A stretch of 34,969 bases of DNA, from positions 1 through 34,969 of the forward strand of contig CAIQOK010000115.1 in NCBI GenBank assembly GCA_903873415.1, in the 5' to 3' direction. The stretch comes from an uncultured Verrucomicrobiota bacterium (lineage in GTDB: Bacteria > Verrucomicrobiota > Verrucomicrobiia > Limisphaerales > CAIQOK01). The position numbers were made by a program, and so were the translations under genes. The notes beneath the pieces are model-generated. The model worked only from the letters and a program-made list of their open reading frames with translations. It ran no database searches and was not told the origin of the DNA. Below are positions 1-9,145 of the stretch, one piece after another (the stretch's first letter is position 1; the number at the start of each line of letters is the position of its first letter).

Positions 1-82
1 AATCCTACAGATTTTAAGCCTCACACTTTTTGAGAAAACACCCATTCTACAGGCTCTTTCTCAACAACCACTCCCTGACTCA

Positions 83-3047
83 TCACCCAACCACGATAAT
101 CACCAATGTTTGCCGGGCTTCTAAACCGGACACTTGTGAAATGAAATGATAATTGCCGGACTGAAGCGCAATTACGGCGCGGCCGGATTGCATCCGCAAA
201 AAACGGACCCCGGCCACTTTTGACAGAGGTCGTCCTCCCTCGGTCAGGTTGTCCACGCCGCTGGCCGGCAGGTAAAGGGTGGCACGGGTGTTGGCAGGGA
301 TTTCCGTTTCGTAGAAAAATCCGCCGCGCTTCACCTTCCAGTTGCTCACAATCCGGCCATGAATCGAGTTGTAGTGCGCCTTGACCCAGTGGATGGGGTG
401 GTGGTCCGGGTGGCTGTCCGGCGAGGGGGGCGAGGGGGGGCGAGGGGCGAAGGATGATCTGTCCGTAACCCGGGGAGTCCGCTTCAATGCCCGCCAATTC
501 GCCGAGCATCCATTCGCAGACCGCGCCGAAGGAATAGTGGGCAAAGGAATTCATCGAGGCGTTCTGCTTGCCGTCCACACCGCCGAATCCATGGTCTTTG
601 GTATAGCTGTCCCAATGTTCCCAGATCGTCGTGGCACCCTGTTGGACTTCGTAGCCCCAAGAAGGGAACTTGCGGCTCTGGAAATGGTTCACGGCCAGAT
701 CGTGTTCGCCGATGCTGCTTAAAACCGGCAGCAGTGGGCGCGTGCCCAGAAACCCGGTGGTCATGCCGGAGTTGCCGGCCGTTTGGCCGGAGCGCAATTT
801 ATCCGCGAGTAGATGCCCCGACTTTAGGCGCAGCTCGGCCGGAATGAGGTCCATGAACAAGGCCAGCGCATAGGCGGTTTGAGTGTCCAGGGTCAATGAT
901 CCGTCAGCTTTCACATATTTGGCATTGAAGGCCGCCTTGATGCGGGTGAACCAGTCCCGGTATTGGGCCGCTTCGTTTGGCTTGCCGATAGCTTGGCCCA
1001 TTTCGGACATTAACTTAGCCGAGTAGGCGAAATAAACGGTGTCCACATATTCAATGGGCGTGTTGCCGCCGAATGAAAGCCAATCTCCCCAGGCATTGCC
1101 GTGGTTGATGCCCAGAAAATCCCGGCTGGCGGCCTTGCGCCAGTCCAGAAATCTCACCAGCGCCGGCCAGCACCGCTCGATAATCCGCGTGTCCCCATAA
1201 GCCCGCCAGATGGCATGGGGGACAATCACACCCGCATCGCACCATGCGGTGCCAAAATCCCAGCCGTGCTGGAAGGGATACGGGGCGTAGCCGGGAAAGG
1301 TGCCGCTGGGGCGCTGCGACTCCATCAACTCCCGAATCCACTTCGTGTAGAACGCGGCCACATCGGCATTGTAGGTGGCTGTGTGGACGTAAATCTGCGC
1401 GTCCCCGGTCCAGCCAAAGCGCTCGTCCCGTTGCGGGCAGTCCGTCGGTAGATCCAGAAAGTTGGCCCGCTGCGTCCACACCACATTTTTAAAGAGCCGG
1501 TTGGCCATCGGATCGCTGCACTCAAAACCGCTCGCCATGGCCGTGTCGCTGTGAAGCACGATGCCGTTGATGGCGTCCTTGTCCGGCTTGCCGGGAAACC
1601 CGGTCAGTTCCACATATTGAAAACCGTGGAAGGTGAAGCGGGGCGTCCACTCCTCGCCGTTCTTGTCTCCGCTCAGGACATAGCGGTCCAGTGCGCGGGC
1701 TTTGCGGTAATTCTCGTTCATCAGGCGGTCGTCGGGATGGAGCATCTCGCCGTAGCGCAGTTGCACCGTCCTGCCCGCCGGTCCCTTGACCTTCAGGCGG
1801 ACCACGCCGGCGAAATTCTGGCCCAGATTGAAAATGTAAACGCCGTTCGTCGGCGAGGTGATCGACACCGGGCTGAGTTCCTCGATGGCCCGCACTGGCA
1901 CGCCTGGAAAGGCCTCCAGTTTTGCGGGGCGGTGAAAAGCCAGATCCACCGGCCGGCCCTTGATCTCCACCGCGCCCACGGGCTTATCGGCGTTGGCGTA
2001 TTCGTAGAAGACGGCAGGAGCCGAGGGGTTGTCTGCAGCCGCAATCGCCTGTTCCCAAAGCAAATCGTCAAAGCCGGGCATCGTCCATCCGGGAGTCTCC
2101 CTGCGTGCATCGTAAAATTCACCCATCAGAAAATCCCCTTCGCGCACCGGCCCATCGCCCGTCACCTTCCACGATTTGTCGGTGACTACGGTCTCATTCG
2201 ACCCGTCCATGTATTCAATCTCCAACTGCGCCAGGAGCGCCGGGGTCTTGCCGTAAGTGTCCCGGCCCAGATGCTCAGTGCCTATACCGGTGAGCAGGCC
2301 GAACCCGATATAGCCCGCGTACCAACCATCCCCGACCCAAGCGCCCATCGCATTGCCTCCGGAGTGAACCAGTGCGGTCACGTCGTGGCTCCAGTAGTAG
2401 GCCCGCTGGTGATAATCCGTCCAACCCGGAGCGAATCGGGCGTCGCCGATCCGCTGGCCGTTGAGGTAAAGTTCATAGATGCCCAGTGCCGTGGCATAGA
2501 CTGTGGCGCGTTTGATCTTTTTGGCCGCGAGAAATTCCTTGCGATACTGCCGGGCCGGCGGGAGGTAAAGGGTCTCCGGGTCCTTCCTGACCGGTTAGGT
2601 GTCGCGAAATGCAATGTAATCCGCCTTACAGTCGCCGGGCTTGAGCAGCCCCATGCTCCAGGCTGCCGGGGCGCTCCAGCGCGCTTTGCCGGCCGTGTCC
2701 CACACGCAAACCTTCCAGAAACAGGGCTGGCGGGAGTTTAGCGCCTTGCCGCCATAGACCACATTCACCGTCTCCGAACCGCTCACTTGCCCGCTATCCC
2801 AGAGATCACCGGCACCGCGGTCCAGCAGGGCGGTCGAGGAAGCCACCAAGACCCGGTAGGCCGATTGTTGGGCACCGCGGGAGGGGGATTCCACGCGCCA
2901 TGTCAGCCTTGGTTGCGCCTCGTCGACACCGGAAGGGTTCACACGGTATTCACAGCGCAGGGCCACCGGCATGAGCGAGTCGGAAATTGCGGGCTGAACA
3001 ATGATCAGAATGCCCAGCCCGGCGGCTGCGAAAAATCGTTTGCTCAT
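83..3047 (-). pseudogene. Secreted alpha-L-rhamnosidase (GH78), interrupted by a stop and a frameshift
   Basis: Would encode about 988 residues, normal for GH78 enzymes, which release terminal alpha-L-rhamnose from plant and microbial glycans by inversion. The ATG at 3047 precedes a signal peptide (MSKRFFAAAGLGILIIVQPA). An N-terminal beta domain follows, then the conserved stretch ending YNG-like ELYLNGQRIGD, the (alpha/alpha)6 catalytic barrel with DCPQRDERFGWTGDAQ at about residues 536-551 (general-acid region), and TTIWEHWDS at about 806-814 (general-base Glu near 810). The frame is broken twice. An in-frame TAA lies at 2595-2597, directly after FRDT, with homology resuming at once (PVRKDPETLYLPPARQYRKEF). 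A +1 shift lies in the G-rich tract at 420-453, after which the expected C-terminus (WVKAHYNSIHGRIVSNWK... to 83) is in another frame. Unshifted reading runs to 21 with an unrelated tail. Either a decaying gene or assembly error; the family call is firm. Confidence 0.88.
420..453 (-). repeat. G-rich imperfect tandem repeat at the rhamnosidase frameshift
   Basis: Three CGAGGGG-type units start at 422, 431 and 441, with G runs of 6, 7 and 4. Spacing is 9, then 10 bases, so the second unit carries one extra base relative to the first. Replication or sequencing slippage here is the simplest explanation for the +1 frame change between the body and the C-terminus of the rhamnosidase. Confidence 0.8.
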
Positions 3048-3377
3048 ATGTTTTGTGCTTTAGACTTAAACGTTTCCACTCCGGTTTGCCATCCCCAAAT
3101 GGAGCGTGACCGCCGCTCCGCTGTGGTTCACCGCTCAGCCGGCGAGGCGTCCGCGCTGAGCCCCCTGCCGTGTGGATTCGATGAGTGCTTGGCGGGCCGG
3201 CTTCTTTCCATCCGAAACCGGCTCGTTCTTCGACTGATATCTTATTGGGGAAATCTTTGGCCGGCTGAATGAATGGCTGCGAGGCTGGGGAGGGCTGTCA
3301 AACACGCGGCTGTCCGCCTTTTCTTAGTGAAGCGGGTGTCTTGACTTCCAAGAGCGCGTGCCAAAGACTGTCTTTTT
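3048..3377. other. Intergenic region between divergent rhamnosidase and glyS genes
   Basis: This is a 330-base gap separating two divergently transcribed genes, so it should contain both promoters. On the plus strand a TTGACT box sits at 3341-3346. I see no tRNA, no long repeat and no convincing small gene here. Confidence 0.6.
3341..3369 (+). promoter_or_regulatory. Possible glyS promoter, near-leaderless
   Basis: TTGACT (3341-3346) is followed after 17 bases by AAGACT (3364-3369), a weak -10 matching 3 of 6 consensus positions. Initiation about 7 bases later would place the transcript start only one or two bases before the glyS ATG at 3378. No Shine-Dalgarno sequence is visible, which fits a leaderless or very short-leader mRNA. 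The -35 is good and the -10 is poor, so this is tentative. Confidence 0.35.
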
Positions 3378-4997
3378 ATGTCCGACTCGAAAGACAATCT
3401 TGTTATGGAAAAACTCGTGTCGCTGTGCAAGCGGCGCGGTTTCATTTTTCAGTCCTCCGAGATTTACGGCGGGATCAATGGTTTTTGGGATTACGGCCCT
3501 CTGGGCGCGGAGCTTAAGCGCAATGTGAAGGAACTCTGGTGGAACACGATGACGCGCCAGCGCGACGACGTGGCCGGGCTGGAGGCCACCATCATCATGT
3601 CCCCGGAAATCTGGAAGGCCTCCGGGCACGTGGCCACGTTTAGCGATCCGATGATTGATTGCAAGACCTGCAAGGGCCGGTTCCGGGCCGATCATGTGGG
3701 GGAGATTTCCTGTCCGCAAAAGCCCAGCAAGATGGTGGCCGAGTGTCATGGCGAGAAGACCGAGCCGCGCGCCTTCAACCTGATGTTCCAGACCTTTGTC
3801 GGACCGGTTCAGGATGAATCCTCGGTGGCCTACCTGCGGCCGGAGACGGCGCAGGCTATTTTCGCTCAGTTCAAGAACGTGCTGGAAACCTCGCGCCAGA
3901 AGGTGCCCTTTGGCATAGCCCAGGTGGGCAAGGCGTTCCGCAACGAGGTGACACCCCGCAATTATATCTTCCGCTCCCGTGAGTTTGAGCAGATGGAGTT
4001 GGAGTTTTTCATCAAGCCTGACGAGGTGGTGGAGGCCATCTGTGGGCAGGTGGCCGTTCCGTTGCCCGGTGCAACGCTCACGGATCCTCAGCCCGACTGG
4101 GGATGGGCGGCCTGGCACCAATACTGGGTTCAGGAGCGAGTCCGGTTTTACGAGGGGATCGGACTGTCCCGTGAGACCTTGGGTTTTCATGTGCAAACGC
4201 CGGCGGAGCTGGCGCACTACGCGCGTGCCTGCACCGATATTTTGTTCAAGTTCCCCTTCAGCAAGCGCGACGAAAATGGCGAGCTTAAGGGCGAGGAACT
4301 CGAGGGAATCGCGGCCCGCAGTGATTTTGACCTCAGCCAGCATGCGCGATTCTCCGGCAAACCCATGGGGGTGTTCGACGAGGAATTGCGCGCCGCCTGG
4401 GGCAAGCTGGCCAAGGACAGGCAGGACGACATCTGGAAACGTTACTACGAGAATCGCAAAGGCTATCTGGAAAAATCCGGCGTCGCCTTTGAAGCCGCCT
4501 CCCGGCAGGCCACCGAGGACGCCAACGGCTTGGCCAAGGGGCAGTACATCCCGCATGTGATCGAGCCCAGCGCCGGAGTGGACCGCTTGATCCTCGCATT
4601 GCTTGCCAACGCCTATTCGGAAGCGACCGACACCGACGCCAAGGGCAAGAGCGAGTCGCGGGTGGTTCTTAAATTCCATCCCCGGGTGGCGCCCATCAAG
4701 GTGGGGGTGATGCCGCTCCTGAAAAACAAACCGGAACTCGTCGCCAAGGCCCTTGCGGTGCGCGATCTGCTGCGGCCGTGGATGAATGTGTTCTACGACG
4801 ATGCCGGCTCAATCGGCCGCCGCTACGCCCGCCAGGACGAAGCCGGCACGCCTTTCTGCGTGACGGTGGACTTCGACACTCTGGGCGAAAAGCCCGAGCT
4901 CAAGGATACGGTGACCATTCGGCACCGGGACGGCGGCCGGCAGGAAAGGCTGGCGTTGGGTGATTTGCTGAGCTGGATTCTGCCCCAAATCCGCTGA
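3378..4997 (+). CDS. glyS: Glycine--tRNA ligase, single-chain alpha2 type
   Basis: Charges tRNA-Gly with glycine in the cytoplasm, using ATP. The 539-residue length and sequence match the dimeric class II enzyme (archaeal/eukaryotic/Firmicutes type), not the alpha2beta2 GlyQ/GlyS of E. coli. The N-terminus reads SSEIYGGINGFWDYGPLG (about 27-43). A Cys-containing insertion with CKTCKGRF and SCP (about 95-113) may bind metal. Class II motif 2 is FRNEVTPRNYIFRSREFEQM (about 188-207), and motif 3 contains EPSAGVDRLILALL (about 400). The C-terminal anticodon-binding domain starts with VAPIKVGVMPLLKNK. The ATG at 3378 is the first start that gives a normal N-terminus. The stop overlaps the next gene's ATG by one base (TGATG), implying translational coupling. 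A 451-residue frame on the opposite strand is a composition artefact. Confidence 0.96.
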   Translation: MSDSKDNLVMEKLVSLCKRRGFIFQSSEIYGGINGFWDYGPLGAELKRNVKELWWNTMTRQRDDVAGLEATIIMSPEIWKASGHVATFSDPMIDCKTCKGRFRADHVGEISCPQKPSKMVAECHGEKTEPRAFNLMFQTFVGPVQDESSVAYLRPETAQAIFAQFKNVLETSRQKVPFGIAQVGKAFRNEVTPRNYIFRSREFEQMELEFFIKPDEVVEAICGQVAVPLPGATLTDPQPDWGWAAWHQYWVQERVRFYEGIGLSRETLGFHVQTPAELAHYARACTDILFKFPFSKRDENGELKGEELEGIAARSDFDLSQHARFSGKPMGVFDEELRAAWGKLAKDRQDDIWKRYYENRKGYLEKSGVAFEAASRQATEDANGLAKGQYIPHVIEPSAGVDRLILALLANAYSEATDTDAKGKSESRVVLKFHPRVAPIKVGVMPLLKNKPELVAKALAVRDLLRPWMNVFYDDAGSIGRRYARQDEAGTPFCVTVDFDTLGEKPELKDTVTIRHRDGGRQERLALGDLLSWILPQIR

Positions 4998-5488
4998 TGA
5001 CCGGCCCGGTTGAAATCACGGGTGGTTTGGTCCGGCAGCGCGCTCCCACGCTCTACCTCATCATTGCCATCAAGCTATTCAAGGGTCTGGCCTTGGTGTC
5101 GCTGGCCGTGGCGGCCTACGCCCTTTCAGACAACAACCTGCCGGTGGAATACCGGCATCTGCTCCACTTCTTCCGCATCGATCCGGAGAAGAAATTCTGG
5201 AGTGATCTGGCGCTGCAGGTGGGCAAGATCACCCAGGCCAATGTGCTCTGGGTGGCTGTGGGCACCCTGACCTACAGCCTCTTTTCCTGGGTGGAAGGCA
5301 TCGGGCTGGTTTTTCGCGCCCCATGGGCCGGTTGGCTGGCCATCGGCGAATCGGCTTTCTTTATTCCAATCGAGGTGGTGGAGCTGGTCACGCACTACTC
5401 CCGCACCCTGCTGGCAATCCTCGCTCTGAATGTTCTCATCGTCTGGTATCTCTTCCTGAACCGACAACGGCTCTTCCGCCACCACTGA
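4997..5488 (+). CDS. DUF2127 family membrane protein
   Basis: A 163-residue integral membrane protein of unknown function. Four hydrophobic segments are visible: LYLIIAIKLFKGLALVSLAVAA near residues 19-41, one in the ANVLWVAVGTLTYSLFSWVEG region (about 80-100), one in WAGWLAIGESAFFIPIEVVEL (about 109-130), and a C-terminal one from LLAILALNVLIVWYLFL. The pattern of KLFKG, Y..F..VEGIGL..R, WAGWL, the acidic P-E-V-E segment and a final N-IVWYL matches DUF2127 as I know it. Its ATG overlaps the glyS stop by one base, so it is probably co-translated with glyS, though no functional link follows from that. The C-terminus ends in basic and His residues (RQRLFRHH) on the presumed cytoplasmic side. 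Confidence 0.8.
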   Translation: MTGPVEITGGLVRQRAPTLYLIIAIKLFKGLALVSLAVAAYALSDNNLPVEYRHLLHFFRIDPEKKFWSDLALQVGKITQANVLWVAVGTLTYSLFSWVEGIGLVFRAPWAGWLAIGESAFFIPIEVVELVTHYSRTLLAILALNVLIVWYLFLNRQRLFRHH

Positions 5489-5529
5489 CCCGGACGCGTG
5501 GTGGGCTCGGTGAAAACAGCCAGTCCGCG

Positions 5530-5557
5530 TTGACATTTGCGGCGGGTTCACTATCGT
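5530..5557 (+). promoter_or_regulatory. recA promoter
   Basis: A perfect TTGACA -35 (5530-5535) is followed after 16 bases by TATCGT (5552-5557; 4 of 6 consensus). The predicted start is about 30 bases before the recA ATG at 5594. No palindromic LexA-type box that I recognise overlaps it, so SOS control is not shown. The promoter argues against the TTG at 5537 as a start codon, since that would lie between the -35 and -10. Confidence 0.65.
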
Positions 5558-5593
5558 GGCTTCTTACTGAGCCGCAAGAAACCACTCAATTTT

Positions 5594-6712
5594 ATGCCCC
5601 CGAAACCCACTGAGAAATCCGTTGAAAAAGCCGCGGAAAAATCCGCCGTCGTTGAAACCAGGGAAGCCAAAGCGGCCGAGGCCAAGTCGGCCGAAGCGGC
5701 CAAGCTGGCGGCTGTGCGCGAGCGCGATCTGGAGGCCGCCATCTCCTCCATCACCAAAGCCTACGGCGATGGCAGCATCATGCGCTTGGGCGCCGCCCGC
5801 GCCCTGCGCCAGATCGAGGTCATTTCCACCGGCTCTCTCGCAGTGGATCTGGCCTTGGGCGTCGGGGGGGTGCCCCGAGGCCGCGTCGTGGAAATCTTCG
5901 GCCCGGAATCCTCCGGCAAAACCACCCTCATGCTCCATGTCATTGCCAATGCCCAGAAGAATGGCGGACTTGCCGCGTTCATCGACGCGGAGCACGCGCT
6001 CGATCCGGCTTATGCCAAGAAACTGGGGGTGAATTTGGACGAGCTGCTCGTTTCCCAGCCCGATTCCGGCGAGGAAGCGCTGACCATCTGCGAAACTCTG
6101 GCCCGCTCAAACGCGCTGGACGTGATCGTCATCGACTCCGTGGCGGCGCTGGTGCCCAAGGCGGAGCTGGAGGGGGAGATGGGGATGGCAACGATGGGGA
6201 TGCAGGCGCGTCTTATGAGTCAAGCCCTGCGCAAATTGACCGCCCTCCTGGCCAAATCCAAGACCACCTGTATTTTCACCAATCAGCTCCGGGAAAAGGT
6301 AGGCGTCATGTTTGGCAATCCCGAGACCACCCCGGGGGGAAAGGCCTTGAAGTTTTATGCCAGCGTCCGCATGGATATCCGCCGCAAAGACACACTCAAA
6401 GACGCCGCCGGCAATGCCGTGGGCAATCATGTCAAAGTTAAGATCGTGAAGAACAAAGTCGCCCCGCCTTTCGCCGAGGCCGAGTTCGACATCCTTTACA
6501 ATCATGGCATCAACAAGGAGGGCAGCATTCTGGATGTGGGGATTGAAAACGGCGTGGTGGATAAAAAAGGGGCTTGGCTCCAGTTCAACGGGGAATTGAT
6601 CGGGCAGGGGAAGGATGCGGCGCAAAAAGCCCTTGTCGAAAAACCTGAGATAGCCAGGAAGATTGTGGAAGCCATCATGGCCAAGCGCAACGCCGAACCG
6701 GCCGCCGCCTGA
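5594..6712 (+). CDS. recA: Recombinase RecA
   Basis: Forms ATP-dependent filaments on single-stranded DNA for homologous recombination, and acts as co-protease in the SOS response. The product is 372 residues. The core begins at [25 protein letters not shown] (about 42). Walker A is GPESSGKTT (103-111), the Walker B strand is [16 protein letters not shown], the L1 loop is [16 protein letters not shown], and L2 begins [21 protein letters not shown]. The start is placed at ATG 5594 because the in-frame TTG at 5537 falls inside the promoter. The first 41 residues are an Ala/Lys/Glu-rich extension ([20 protein letters not shown]...) absent from E. coli RecA. The usual acidic C-terminal tail is short, ending [11 protein letters not shown]. 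It appears monocistronic, with no recX directly downstream. Confidence 0.97.
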   Translation: MPPKPTEKSVEKAAEKSAVVETREAKAAEAKSAEAAKLAAVRERDLEAAISSITKAYGDGSIMRLGAARALRQIEVISTGSLAVDLALGVGGVPRGRVVEIFGPESSGKTTLMLHVIANAQKNGGLAAFIDAEHALDPAYAKKLGVNLDELLVSQPDSGEEALTICETLARSNALDVIVIDSVAALVPKAELEGEMGMATMGMQARLMSQALRKLTALLAKSKTTCIFTNQLREKVGVMFGNPETTPGGKALKFYASVRMDIRRKDTLKDAAGNAVGNHVKVKIVKNKVAPPFAEAEFDILYNHGINKEGSILDVGIENGVVDKKGAWLQFNGELIGQGKDAAQKALVEKPEIARKIVEAIMAKRNAEPAAA

Positions 6713-7119
6713 AGCCCCTGCTCCCGAACTCCCGCTTGGACGCATGTGGTTTCCAGATCGACACCGACTCCAGAAGGTGATTTCCAGATGTTGCGGATCC
6801 ACGCAGTCGAGCCTGAACACCCACAGGCCGGCTGCGTGCGGCCCGCTCCGGTGGAACCACCGCACATCGCCGGTGCCGGTCTGACCCCGCCGCCTCTGAG
6901 GCGGATGTTGACGCGGACGGGTTTTTCGCCCCGCTCATCGGGGTGAGGGCGGGTGTGGGGCAAACGGCTCAAGGGCGGCAGCATGAAATCAAGCCGGATC
7001 GCCTTATCATCCGGCGTTTCCCCGAGAAACAACCCTTGAGCCCGGAAGAAGAAACCGGATGAAGGTCGAAGCTGTTTCCCTTCAGGTTTTCTTAAGGTCG
7101 GCATGCTTAGAGTCGCGCC
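6713..7119. other. Non-coding gap between recA and the YHYH gene
   Basis: These 407 bases contain no convincing gene. Frames on both strands are short or extend into recA as shadows, and none shows a recognisable motif. Two compact 5-bp hairpins with 5-base loops lie at 6890-6904 (CCGCC/GGCGG) and 6929-6943 (CCCCG/CGGGG). Neither is followed by a T run in the recA direction, so they are not standard intrinsic terminators. Confidence 0.6.
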
Positions 7120-8895
7120 ATGAAAATCTACTCAGTTCAACCCCGCGCAATCCTCCTGATTCTAGCTTTCGCCGCGGTGGCGCATGCCGCCGACCCCTGC
7201 GTGGACTCGTGGCTGACGGCTTCTTCCGGAAAATACGCCCGCATCTACACCACCGATGCCAACAAAATCAACGGCGTCACCGCCACCACGTGGAGCAATG
7301 GCACGCAAAATCAAGCGCTGCCCGCCTACGTTGGCGTGCAGGAGATTTATTCGTCGGCCGGCTGGGTTTATATCCGCAGCACCGGGCTGGGCATTCACAC
7401 GATGGGACCTTGGCTGAACGGCGCATTCCCGAACCTGCCCGTCAACACCAAGACCTTCTGGCGCATCCCGCGCGCGACGTCCGTGCCCGCCACCAAGACA
7501 CTCTCGCCCGGCGGGGCGATCGGTTATTTCGTGGACGGCGTGGCGATGTTTGATTCCCGCGACGCTTTTTATTGGAACGGCACGACGGACAACGTCTCGG
7601 GCGCGGGCTATTGGAATCGCGACGCCTACGTGAATGAAAGCGCCACGTTCGATCCCGGTTACGCGCATCAGCCGCCAGACGGATCGCATCATTATCACGC
7701 CAGCCCCGTTGCTCTGCGCTATGAACTTGGCGACCATGTGGATTTCAATTCGACGAACAAGACGTATTCCGAGTCGGCCAGCGCGGTGGTGAAACATTCT
7801 CCGCTTCTCGGCTGGGTGAAAGATGGTTATCCAATCTACGGGCCGTATGGTTACTCAGTTGCGACGAATGCAGCGAGCGGCGTGCGACGCGTGGTGAGTG
7901 GCTATGTGCTTCGCAACGGTCAGAGTGGTTCGCAAAATCTCACGGCGACCGGACGAATCAGTCTTCCGCTGTGGGCGCAACGGCTCTACAATGTCGCTTC
8001 CAACATTCTCACCGGTCCGGCGGTCAGCACCACCTATCCGCTCGGTCGTTACATGGAGGACAATGATTATCTCGGCGACCTCGGCTACACGCAGGGCGTC
8101 AGCTTCGATCTCGACGAGTACAACGGGCGTTTCTGCGTCACACCAGAATTTCCCGGCGGCACTTATGCCTACTTCGTGAGCATTAGTAGCAACGGCACGC
8201 CGACCTTTCCCTACAACATAGGCCGCGCCTATCGCGGAAATCCCACTGGCGGGGCGGTTTCGACACTCGCGGAAGCCGTGACGACCAATTACGTCGGTGG
8301 ACCAAAACTTCCCGCGTCACTCAACCAGCCGTCCGTGAACAATGGCATGGTGACGCTGACCTGGAGCGCGATTGAAGGCGGCACGTATCGTGTCGAGTCG
8401 TCCACGAACCTCACAAACTGGACAACGAACTCCACCGGCATCGCGGCAGTGTTGAATAACGGTGGCGATACGACCGGCGGCACGGAGGGCAAAAATTTTT
8501 ACCGCGTGGCGATGACGGCACTTGCCAGCTACGATCCCGTTGCTGGCGGGAGCGGCGCAACTGGCGGTGCCGCATTCGCCGTGCCCGGCGGCTCCGTGAG
8601 CCGCGGCTCCGTGAGCCGCGGCTCGGGCACCAACATTACTTTGAGCATCACGCTGTCCGGTCCACCCTCGCCGCCTCCTGTCAACGCACCCATCACCAGT
8701 GTCACGATGGGTTCCCTCACCGCCACGGGCGCATCCTATGCGGTTCAAGGCACGGTGCTGGCGAATTTCTCGATTCCCGCCAATGCCACCCTCGGGGCGC
8801 AAACCATCGTGGTGACGTTTCAGAGCGGCCCGCCGCCCCAGAATGCCCCTCCGCCCTCCTATAGCTTCGTGGGTGGATTGACGATCAACCCCTGA
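7120..8895 (+). CDS. Secreted YHYH-domain protein
   Basis: A 591-residue exported protein of the YHYH family; the reaction, if any, is unknown. A signal peptide (MKIYSVQPRAILLILAFAAVAHA) is followed by the YHYH domain. This includes the naming motif in GSHHYHASP (HHYH at 190-193), then SPLLGWVKDGYPIYGPYGY, YMEDNDYLGDLG and LDEYNGRFCVTPEFPGGTYAYFVS, where His and acidic residues could bind metal. A fibronectin-like segment typical of Verrucomicrobiota follows (LTWSAIEGGTYRVESSTNLTNWT ... FYRVAM), then a low-complexity Gly/Ser linker with two exact GSVSR repeats (about 491-500), and a C-terminal beta module ending in PPPSYSFVGGLTINP. It stands alone between recA and the convergent mnmE. The ATG at 7120 gives a complete signal peptide. 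Confidence 0.85.
   Translation: MKIYSVQPRAILLILAFAAVAHAADPCVDSWLTASSGKYARIYTTDANKINGVTATTWSNGTQNQALPAYVGVQEIYSSAGWVYIRSTGLGIHTMGPWLNGAFPNLPVNTKTFWRIPRATSVPATKTLSPGGAIGYFVDGVAMFDSRDAFYWNGTTDNVSGAGYWNRDAYVNESATFDPGYAHQPPDGSHHYHASPVALRYELGDHVDFNSTNKTYSESASAVVKHSPLLGWVKDGYPIYGPYGYSVATNAASGVRRVVSGYVLRNGQSGSQNLTATGRISLPLWAQRLYNVASNILTGPAVSTTYPLGRYMEDNDYLGDLGYTQGVSFDLDEYNGRFCVTPEFPGGTYAYFVSISSNGTPTFPYNIGRAYRGNPTGGAVSTLAEAVTTNYVGGPKLPASLNQPSVNNGMVTLTWSAIEGGTYRVESSTNLTNWTTNSTGIAAVLNNGGDTTGGTEGKNFYRVAMTALASYDPVAGGSGATGGAAFAVPGGSVSRGSVSRGSGTNITLSITLSGPPSPPPVNAPITSVTMGSLTATGASYAVQGTVLANFSIPANATLGAQTIVVTFQSGPPPQNAPPPSYSFVGGLTINP
8590..8624 (+). repeat. 15-bp tandem repeat inside the YHYH gene
   Basis: Two perfect copies of a 15-base unit beginning GGCTCCGTGAG, plus five bases of a third, encode GSVSRGSVSRGS. 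The junction reads GAGCCGCGGCTC, a perfect 12-base palindrome, so the tract can form a hairpin and is prone to in-frame slippage. It sits in the linker between domains, where length change should be tolerated. Confidence 0.85.
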
Positions 8896-9110
8896 ACGAA
8901 TCTTTGTCTCGCGTGAGACGGACGGCGGGCTGGGCAGAAATTGTGTGGCGCCCCATCCCGACGTCGATTTGAAACGGTCACAATATTCACATCCAGCCAC
9001 GGTGCGTTTCCGTCCTGTGGCCGGCGGCGTAAAGAGGCGCTTGTAGAGCGTTGATTACAAACGGCGGACCGATATGGTTACGAAGTTATGCTTGGATTTT
9101 GGGTTTTGAA

Positions 9111-9135
9111 CGTCCGTAATTTGCCTGCGCGGACG
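9111..9135 (-). terminator. Possible mnmE terminator hairpin
   Basis: Inverted arms CGTCCG (9111-9116) and CGGACG (9130-9135) enclose a 13-base loop just beyond the mnmE stop at 9146. On the minus strand the stem is followed by TTCAAAAC, which is only weakly U-rich. Position is right for a terminator but sequence support is modest. Confidence 0.3.
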
Positions 9136-9145
9136 GGTGGGGTTC

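Noticed and set aside
3324-4679. 451-codon open frame antisense to glyS
   Set aside because: Lies wholly on top of a clearly conserved glycyl-tRNA synthetase; long antisense frames are expected at this GC content and it shows no known motif.
5537-5593. TTG start extending RecA by 19 residues
   Set aside because: It sits between the -35 and -10 boxes of the recA promoter, so it would not be in the transcript.
6502-7104. 200-codon minus-strand frame after recA
   Set aside because: About a third is a shadow of recA, and the rest shows no recognisable motif in any of the three frames.
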